A stretch of DNA of 64,000 nt from Aralia elata (lineage: Eukaryota; Streptophyta; Magnoliopsida; Apiales; Araliaceae): NCBI GenBank assembly GCA_034770075.1, contig CM068380.1, positions 32,317,765 through 32,381,764 on the forward strand. The letters run 5' to 3'. The notes under the pieces were generated by a model that was not told the origin of the DNA, made no database searches, and saw only the letters and a program-made list of their open reading frames with translations. The position numbers and the translations under genes are program-made. This document shows, piece after piece, positions 57,701 through 64,000 of the stretch; the first letter of the stretch is position 1; each line of letters starts with the position of its first letter.

Positions 57701-57898
57701 GGAGCCCAACAAGTTGTGCCTGTCATCGATTGGGCAGGGCTGATTATTCCTGGAGAAGATATGGAGAAGGACTCAGGCGACATATCCGTAATCATCGGGG
57801 AGGTGTCCGATGTGAGGCCCTCCTTTATCCAGCGCATTTCATCTGACCTGACCATCGATAATTGGACCCAGAAACCAGTGATATCCAAACAAGGGTAA
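54725..57898 (+). CDS. Gag-protease of the Tat/Ogre-like element, intact frame
   Basis: This 1,057-codon frame starts MADLPNHSSISREEFDDFKR. It has a retrotransposon gag domain around residues 150-310 (EARIWYAHL, QYSFQAQMALDRYQ, ESFREYAQRWRGMAAQV). A cysteine/histidine finger of the form CAYHSSSPGHDTQDCWTLK follows near 424. The aspartic protease has DGGSALNICPLSTL near 707 (DGG where most retropepsins have DTG/DSG) with LLLGRPWIH as the later strand. A G-patch-like segment PGRGLGKSSQGITEPI lies near 875. Gag would package element RNA and the protease would cleave the polyprotein. It is the longest undamaged frame in the window; the ATG fits the gag start. Confidence 0.9.
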   Translation: MADLPNHSSISREEFDDFKRQMMEMATMLKEQFLIRQDPANQGSHNVPPPGDDQNPPKNGTNLLKEDQPRLKDEPVIPKPVPIPSRTVITIPEEGDNDDLRRKMKHMEETIQSLRGIGSLGRVNYSDLCVFPGARYPEKFKVPEFEKYNGKGDPYTHLKIYIGELGSYAEDEGLRMQLFQKSLTGEARIWYAHLDNARIHNWEELAHTFLTQYSFQAQMALDRYQMTKVKKQPRESFREYAQRWRGMAAQVTPPMSESEMVMTFVDIQEAPYYERVISGIGRPFAEMIKHGEMVDMGLKSGKIRDLTALETAAEQIQNGNYGSTSRRVQKKKEEDVSLILQGSSRKAEGHPPVQVQRGGPSRQPNFTDQRAEGRRRYEASQNRVFTPLGEPLERVLAVLVAQKKIVGLAPPSDPKGRRFDPSKRCAYHSSSPGHDTQDCWTLKHRIQNMIDSGEIVVEQPDSPNVKANPLPRHDGGGVNATEASEAGGPPRLNYVQKIEELINVIHDHGSARGAPIRLIGISPNGMERPVKLTAPRPIILAARPQLPISSLKTVPWNYGGIPEEAASCASVTTRGNPLYLPGRVLESQKRKNEEVSEERAIEFLKRMDHPETRRIQILNEESTLTSVMDLVLSSSEHCKTLMKVLEEAFVPKEISEEGFGQLVGHVLETDAISFTDEDIPKGGRGHRKPLHIAVISSGYVMNGVLIDGGSALNICPLSTLKKMNISPKRLRASHVVVRAFDGSRRDTIGEIELPVEIGPCTFDISFQVLDITASYNLLLGRPWIHMAGAVPSTLHQQIKLIIDGNLVTISAECDDPSPPRSGLPVINVDESAAPASFQALEISTPHYRCLGAPAVKPRVSPELTFVAREMIKMNFQPGRGLGKSSQGITEPIHLPQQIGKAGLGYHVGAVRGHRQGATPIRLVGSPVTKVDNKQGISGPVIGAGNEELTPTRNESARRESFLREVAKEFENKCYIPGQSTSSKEGTNVITPPGAQQVVPVIDWAGLIIPGEDMEKDSGDISVIIGEVSDVRPSFIQRISSDLTIDNWTQKPVISKQG

Positions 57899-57979
57899 AA
57901 GCTCGACGTCAGGGTGGTTAACCCTAGAGGATGGGGGAATGAAGAAGTTTTATTTTGTTGTTGTTTTATTTCTGCATAA

Positions 57980-59899
57980 TTGTGTCGTTTCTTCGTGTTA
58001 TTTGAAATTGCGATCGTCGTGAAAAATGATTTATATATGACAAGTATTTTGTTTCATGTCAGGTGTACCCATTTGAGTAATCCTTGCCTAACAAATGGTC
58101 TTTCAAATTTGAATGATGATTATGATTTTGACATTGAGCTGGATTTCGATTTAATGGGCATTGAACAAGACGAGACAGATTACGACGACGCACCTGACGA
58201 GATCAAAGGATGGGTCGAGGATAAACCCAAACCCAACTTGGACCAAACCATCACCGTTGATATTGGAACCCCTGACAAGCCAAAGGAACTCAAGATAGGG
58301 ACGGACCTCACCCCCAGCCAGAAAGCCGAAATGACTGAGCTGCTAAAACAATATGAGGATGTCTTTGCCTGGTCTCATGAGGATATGATCGGATTGTCCA
58401 CCGACATTGTGGTACACCGATTACCCATCAAGGAGGGTTTCAAGCCTGTCAAACAAAAATTAAGGAAATTGAAACCGGAGTGGAGCTTAAAAGTGAAGGA
58501 AGAGATCATCAAGCAGTTCAGGGCGGGAATCATTATGGTATCCACTTATCCTGAATGGTTATCCAATGTGGTCCCGGTAGCTAAGCCTGGAGGAAAGGTG
58601 AGGGTATGTGTAGACTACAGAGATCTAAACAAGGCCAGTCTCAAGGATAACTTCCCGGTGCCTTTCATACACATCCTGGTAGATAACACAGCCCAGTACG
58701 AAATGTATTCTTTTGTGGATTGCTTTGCGGGATATCATCAGATAATGGTGGCGGAAGAAGACCGGGAAAAGACCGCATTCATCACCCCCTGGGGCACTTT
58801 CTGCTATAGACGACTGGCTTTCGGTCTCACAAATGCAGGGGCTACTTATCAGAGAGCCATGATGGCCTTGTTCCACGATATGATGCACAAGGAGATAAAG
58901 GTCTACGTGGATGACATTATTGTGAAATCAAAGGTAGAATCCGATCATATAACTCATCTTAAAAGGCTATTTGATCGACTCAGAAAGTATAATTTGAAAC
59001 TCAATCCAGCCAAGTGTGCTTTCGGAGTGCAGTCAGGCAAGCTCTTGGGATTCCTGGTTAGTGATCGGGGCATTGAGTTGGACCCAGCAAAGATTAAGGC
59101 CATTGTGGATATGCCGGCACCTCACACAGAAAAGGAGATAAGAGGATTCCTCGGGAGGATAAACTTCATCAGCCGTTTTATATCCCACTTGACGACTACA
59201 TGTGAGCCGATTTTTAAACTGTTAAGAAAAGGGGTGTCCCAAGAATGGAATGAGCAATGTCAGAAGGCGTTTCAGACCATTAAAAAGCAATTGACTGAGG
59301 CACCAGTACTGGTACCACCCCACCCGAAGGATGGGATCCCTCTGTTTATGTATATATCGGTAAATGCCATCGCGATGGGATGTATGTTGGGACAGAAAAA
59401 TGAGGCGGGAAAAGAGCAGGCCATCTATTACCTCAGCAAAAGATTTAGCCAATGTGAGCAGAATTACACTCCCATTGAGAAGACCTGTTGTGCTCTGGCC
59501 TGGGCTGCAGGGAGATTACAGCACTACCTCCATGGGCATACAACGTACCTGATATCAAGAATGGATCCCCTGAAGTATATTTTCGAAAGGCCCATGCTGA
59601 ATTGTCGACTATCAAGATGGCAGTTAATTTTACAACAGTTTGACATGGTGTACGTGACCCAGAAGGCCATGAAAGGGCAGGGAATTGCAGATCAGTTGGC
59701 AGAAGCCCCGGCAGGAGGGATGGAGCCGTTAGAAACTCCTCTCCCGGGCGAGGATATATTTTGGGTATCGCGCGAAAAATGTGATGACGAGGGACAATTC
59801 TGGAAGCTGTATTTTGATGGTGCCATGAATGCCGATGGGGGCAGGAGCCGGAGCGGTCCTAGTCTCTATCACCGGAGAACAATACCCCGTGGCCACTAA
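57980..59899 (+). pseudogene. Reverse transcriptase and first RNase H of the Tat/Ogre-like element
   Basis: 639 codons. An acidic linker leads to the RT: VRVCVDYRDLNKASLKDNFP, MYSFVDCFAGYHQI (first catalytic aspartate), FCYRRLAFGLTNAGATYQRA and the catalytic YVDD near 308. The connection (EKEIRGFLGRINFISRF) and an RNase H (YLSKRFSQCEQNYTPIEKTC, ADQLAEAP) follow. The frame then enters the second RNase H at YFDGAMNADG and is thrown off by a G-run (59835-59840), ending at 59899. The first residues are probably not used, since Tat pol is normally continuous with gag; a stop and about 80 bp separate them here. Confidence 0.85.
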
Positions 59900-60792
59900 A
59901 CTTCGTTTCAGCAATTCGAAACAACACCGCTGAATACGAGGGGTGTATCTTGGGACTCCGATTGGCCCGTGACATGGGAGTAAAAAGACTAGCGGTGTTC
60001 GGGGATTCAGAATTGGTAATCAGACAAGCAATCGGGGTATACAACACTAAGGAGCTTCGGTTACTTCCATACCATCGTTGTGTCACCCAGCTTATGCAAG
60101 AGTTCGAAGATATCGCCTTCCGCCATATTCCTCGGGGACGAAATGATTTTGCCGATGCATTGGCGACTTTGGCTTCCTTAATCCACGTGATCAAGAGTAG
60201 GGACAGTCCACAGATTGAGATCACCGTACAGAATGCCCCGGCATATGAGGAACATGTGGCAGTGTTATCAGACGAGGTGGGATTGACAGGGCAGCCCTGG
60301 TATCATAACATCAGGGAATATTTGAGAGATAGATCCCTTCCCGATCAGGCAAATCGGACTGAAAGGATGAGAATTCAAAAGATGGCGATGAAGTTTTACC
60401 TGAGTGGCGATTCACTTTACAAAAGGGATGCCGGGTTGGGACTGTTGCAATGCGTAGACGAAACGCAATCCCAAAGGATTATGAATGAAATCCATGGCGG
60501 GGTGTGTGGGCCACATATGAGTGGACCGATGTTGGCCAAAAAGATCTTGAGGACATGGTATTATTGGTTAACGCTGAAGGCCGATTGCGATGATCATGTC
60601 AAACGGTGTTACCAATGCCAGGCGCACGCTAATGTGATCCATACACCTCCCAATGAACTGCACTGTATGACCTCCCCGTGGCCATTTTCAATGTGGGGAA
60701 TGGATGTAATCGGACCAATAGAGCCCAAAGCAAGCAACGGGCACCGATTCATTTTCGTCATGATCGATTATTTCACCAAATGGGTAGAGGCA
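59841..60792 (+). pseudogene. Second (archaeal-type) RNase H and truncated integrase of the Tat/Ogre-like element
   Basis: After the G-run, similarity continues in another frame: GCILGLRLARDMGVKRLAVF, GDSELVIRQAIG and HIPRGRNDFADALATLASLI, the acidic blocks of an extra RNase H. An integrase zinc finger follows (HGGVCGPHMSG, CYQCQAHAN) and the core start WGMDVIGPIEPK with the first catalytic aspartate, then IDYFTKWVEAA. At about 60793 the gene runs directly into the middle of the LTR sequence, so the second and third catalytic residues are absent. Confidence 0.87.
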
Positions 60793-61917
60793 GCGACCCC
60801 GTGGTCCAAATCCGATGATGGACGTTTTGATGTATGTGATAGATTCAAGATGCTCGTTTTGTAACATGTAACCATTGGGCCTTAAAACGACGCTAAGGCG
60901 AGGATCGGGTTTAAGGCCCCGTACTAGTGGAATATGTGATTGTTGGCGTTCGGGGATATTTTGATGGTTTACATGCCCATGAATAGCCCCGACGCGTGTT
61001 CATGCTTGATTAAATCTTGTGACACAAAAAAAAAATGATTTCAAAGGTTAAACCATGAAGATTTTCATAAAATCAATCAAATTAGGTTATTAGCTTCACG
61101 AAGATAAGAAATTGAAAGTGCCAACGAATGTCGATTCCCATTTAACGAGAAAGCTAAAGAAAAATCGTTTCCCAAAATATCACATAAAATGATTTTATAA
61201 ATATGTAACGTTTTATTAAATTCTTTATGCATAGGGCTAAAGAGATTCTAGAAGTTGCCCATCGTTTGAGTTACGAAAGCAACGTATAGATCTCGATTCC
61301 TATTTTGACGAAGGTTTAAAACTCTTGTTTCACCAAAACGACACCTAATGAAAGTCTCATTGTTTTGACAAATTAAAAATCAAACCTTTCTTATAAAGAA
61401 TCAAGCTTTCTCGTATAAATCGAAGGACATTCCGAAGCATTCTCAAATCAAAGCACGATTTTCCCTAAAAAGTCCAAATGAATCTGTCATACAAACTCAC
61501 CACAACATTCATGTAGGCACACACACACACACGCGCACACGCACACGTTTCATGAATTAAAGGATAGGAAAGCATCAAGATTGCGGTAACCGTGTTTCAC
61601 GGAAGTCGAGGGGTGCCTAACACCTTCCCCTCACTTAAGCAAGCCCCCGAACTCTATGAATCTCGATTCGCAGACTAATTAATTCGGAGTCACATATGAG
61701 CCAGCGATTTATAAAAAAAGGGCGAAAACTCGGATGAGTTGGTACATCCATTTCAAATATACCAACTGGCGACTCTGGTTAATTGGCTCATCATAAAAAA
61801 CGATCTTTCAAAACCCCGTCGACATTCAAGCCGACCTTTTCCAAAAAATCATCTAATCAGAAGGCTAAAATTGGAAAATACCAAATATCGCATAAGCGGA
61901 TAAAACTGGCGTCGACA
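60793..61917 (+). repeat. Partial 3' LTR of the Tat/Ogre-like element
   Basis: 1,125 bp corresponding to 52780-53909 of the 5' LTR. The first 1,000 bp of the LTR are missing. It begins at gcgaccccgtggtccaa, the point where the integrase sequence also reads gcgacc. Confidence 0.92.
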
Positions 61918-62734
61918 GGTTGCATGCGGTAATTAGGTATATATCTATCCCAACTACTATTAAGATATCTATTATTGCAGATAATTAATAAGACACGCGT
62001 CACTTAATCCGATTAATAACCCACAACAATCTATACTCTCGCATGTTATCATAACTAGGTCTTAACCTATAATCCGTTCGTCAAGTTCATATAGGTTCCC
62101 AAGGTAATTACGGGCCAAGCAATTAATCTAGAAAGCAAAGGTTATGAGAATCAATTCACAAATGAATAACTAAAATCAATAGAGAGAGAATTCAATTCAA
62201 CTATGTGTTGGGTTCCATTGAAATCTTAGAATACAAGCCTTAGTTCATGGTAGCTAAGCAAAACATCAAACACATGGTGTTCATCATAAAATAGAATTAT
62301 AAATTCAAAGGAAAGTAAGAGATGATAAAACCCACTTAGAAGATAATCATGTGTTGCTTGCTTGGTTGATGTCAATCTCTAGCTTTTCCTCTTCATTTGG
62401 CATTCGTTTCTCTTTTTTGCTCCTTAGCTTGTTGCTGGAATTTCCTTGAATTGCAGCCCTCAAGCTCTTCTTGATGATGTATGTGCAGCCTTCCAAGGTC
62501 TAGATATGCCTCGACAATCCTTTTCTTCTTTGTTCTTTGGCTTGTGCTGAGATTTTCCTTGTATTGCAGCACTTTTGCTCTCAAAATGATGTTTTAGTGT
62601 GGCCTCCCAATCCCTAGTTGTGAAATATGAAGCCCCAATGAGATATTATATAGTGCCTCCATGAAAACCCTAGCAAAAATTAGATTATGGGTCAAAAATC
62701 CGCTCAGATCGCACCAAAAGGCCAGCTGGAATCG

Positions 62735-63385
62735 CACTCAGCACGGCGTTGGCGCGCCCGCACGCCAGCGCGCGCGCCCGCGCCCAGCGCCTGGGCCGCC
62801 CGCTGGCCGCACGCCCAACGCCGCACGCCCACGCCGTGCGCCCGCCCGTCAGCGCGCGCGCCCGCGCCCAGCGCCTGGGCCGCACGCCCAACGTCGCATG
62901 CCCACACCGCACGCCTGGGCCGCACGCTGGCCGCACGCCCAATGCCGCACGCCCACGCCGCGCGCCCACCCGCCAGCGCGCGCGCCTGCGCCCAGCGCCT
63001 GGGCCGCACGCTGGCCGCACGCCCAATGCCGCACGCCCACGCCGCACGCCCACGCCGCGCCCGCACGCCAGCGCGCGCGCCCGTGCCCAGCGCCTGGGCC
63101 GCACGCTGGCCGCACACCCAACTGCCGAGTGCCGCCGAGCCCGCCGAGCCCCGCGCGCGCGCGCGCGCCCAACGCCGCGGCTGCCGAGCGCCCGCACACG
63201 CCCGCACGCCCAGCACGCCAACACGCCCGCACGCCCAGCGCGCGCCCGCACGCCGCGCCCATGCGCCCGTGCCCAGCGCCTGGGCCGCACGCTAGCGCCC
63301 CTGTCTGCCGCACGCCGTGCCCGCGGTTTGGTCGACGCCGCACGCCTTCCAACGCCGTGCACGCCCAACTTCCAAATGTCATCAA
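62735..63385. repeat. GC-rich tandem array in the Athila-like LTR
   Basis: About 650 bp, far richer in G and C than its flanks, of units built from cgcacgccc, agcgcgcgcgcccg and cagcgcctgggccgcacgc, with about five recognisable copies of a higher-order unit of roughly 75-120 bp. The long Pro/Arg/Ala-rich frames in all phases on both strands are a result of composition and are not genes. Confidence 0.85.
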
Positions 63386-63615
63386 ATTAAGCTCCGAGCA
63401 TCGCCAAACATAAATTTTCACCGTGTTATCATTCGGGCACGGATATCTAAGCACGGGTTTGCCCTCGTGGCTTGGCCGACGCCGCACGCCGTGCACGCTT
63501 TTCGACGCCGTGCACGCCCAACTACCAAATGTTATCAAATTAAGCACCGAGCGTCGCCAGGCACAAATTTCCATCATACTACCATTCGGGCACAGATGTC
63601 CAGGCACGGACATTG
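63335..63615. repeat. Tandem pair of about 145 bp following the GC-rich array
   Basis: cgccgtgcacgcccaact-ccaaatgt-atcaaattaagc...cattcgggcac occurs twice, starting near 63350 and 63508, with scattered differences. Confidence 0.75.
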
Positions 63616-63829
63616 AGTCAATACAAACAACGATCCGAGCGGTCTTTATTTCAATTCCTACAAACATAATGAAAATGCATCAAAGCAACATAAAACATGT
63701 AAAAATAACTAAAAACTAATTTATGTAGAAATAAGATAAAAATACATAAAAACCATATAAAATACCTAAAGACTTGCAAATTATCAAGGCCAAAAGTACC
63801 CAAATTGTGTGTATAAAATACACTCATCA

Positions 63830-64000
63830 AATACCCCCAAACTTAAATCTTTGCTTGTCCTCAAGCAAAACAAACCTAAACTAAACAATTCAAAAACTTC
63901 TAACATAACCTAACTTGAGCAATGAATTAATAAGCCGACAATGGTCTCAAAGGCATCAACACAAAGAACTCAAGAGAACAAACAAGGTGAGCAAGTCTAA
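63830..64000 (-). mobile_element. 3' internal end of the Athila-like element: PPT and hairpin
   Basis: Sense-strand agtttgggggtatt borders the LTR as the polypurine tract. At 63850-63869 a perfect 8-bp stem, TTTGCTTG/CAAGCAAA, closes on TCCT (sense AGGA), the third example of the PPT-proximal hairpin. No coding sequence is reached before the window ends. Confidence 0.78.

Larger units (their letters stand above)
51780..61917 (+). mobile_element. Tat/Ogre-like Ty3/gypsy element with a recombination-truncated 3' end
   Basis: Order: 5' LTR, primer site, leader, gag-protease, reverse transcriptase-RNase H, second RNase H, start of integrase, partial 3' LTR. A second, archaeal-type RNase H after the first and the gag features place it in the Tat clade (family knowledge). 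The end of integrase, any downstream region and the first 1 kb of the 3' LTR are missing. In the shared 1.1 kb the two LTRs differ at about seven substitutions by eye. Confidence 0.9.
51260..63829 (-). repeat. Athila-like LTR at the right edge, split by a Tat/Ogre-like element
   Basis: The parts are 51260-51779 and 61923-63829, about 2.4 kb. The plus-strand left end is near tggtcgatttcgc (start uncertain by a few bases). The right end is cactcatca, followed by a polypurine tract in the Athila layout, so this is the 3' LTR of a minus-strand element that continues beyond the window. It shares the gtcgaacccacagag block (51331-51345) with the Athila LTRs. The right part contains a strongly GC-rich tandem array. 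Confidence 0.75.

Noticed and set aside
62661..63667. Six overlapping Pro/Arg/Ala-rich frames up to 272 codons
   Set aside because: High GC removes stop codons in all frames. The sequence is a tandem repeat in an LTR and no frame has a recognisable domain.

Overview
The window is plant nuclear DNA, most likely from a eudicot. It holds no intact host gene, tRNA or rRNA. Almost all of it is a nest of transposable elements: Ty3/gypsy elements of Athila, Tat/Ogre-like and Tekay-like type, Ty1/copia elements and one large CACTA DNA transposon. Element borders come from LTR ends (TG...CA), target-site duplications (TSDs), primer binding sites (PBS), polypurine tracts (PPT) and conserved protein motifs. 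Lineage names rest on remembered family motifs, not on a search.

The outermost host sequence is a minus-strand Tekay-like gypsy fragment (30341-32100), split by two copia elements. LEFT NEST: a SIRE/Maximus-like copia LTR (3672-30340, minus; TSD on one side tcttg) is interrupted by Athila-1 (6212-29808, minus; TSD aactc). One LTR of Athila-1 is interrupted by a 14,058-bp CACTA element (7107-21164; TSD ata). The intact second LTR of Athila-1 shows the empty CACTA site. A plus-strand Tekay-like element whose 3' LTR ends at 3417 interrupts the copia internal region at the left edge.

The CACTA element shows no transposase. It carries pieces of three host genes: two exons of a PRP43-type DEAH-box RNA helicase (minus), one exon of a membrane RING-type E3 ligase (plus), and the last two exons of a gene I could not identify (minus). 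It also holds an AAT/ATT-rich tract with a MITE-like element and a probable LINE tail.

RIGHT NEST: a Tork/Angela-like copia (from 32101, minus) has Athila-2 (33434-47763; TSD atact) in its LTR. Athila-2 contains a 3.9-kb solo LTR (41589-45527; TSD aaatt). The copia integrase gene is cut near 50676 by a Tat/Ogre-like LTR fragment. That fragment is cut near 51260 by another Athila-like LTR that ends at 63829. This LTR in turn holds a nearly complete Tat/Ogre-like element (51780-61917, plus; TSD ggttg). Nesting is five levels deep.

The most interesting signals are two families of RNA-like hairpins in the Athila elements, between pol and the 3' LTR. Stem sequences differ from copy to copy while pairing is kept, and the non-Watson-Crick positions are A-C on the plus strand but G-U on the element sense strand. 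Other points are the multi-gene CACTA, GC-rich self-complementary arrays in LTRs of unrelated families, and an Athila-1 copy with nearly identical LTRs but a broken coding region.
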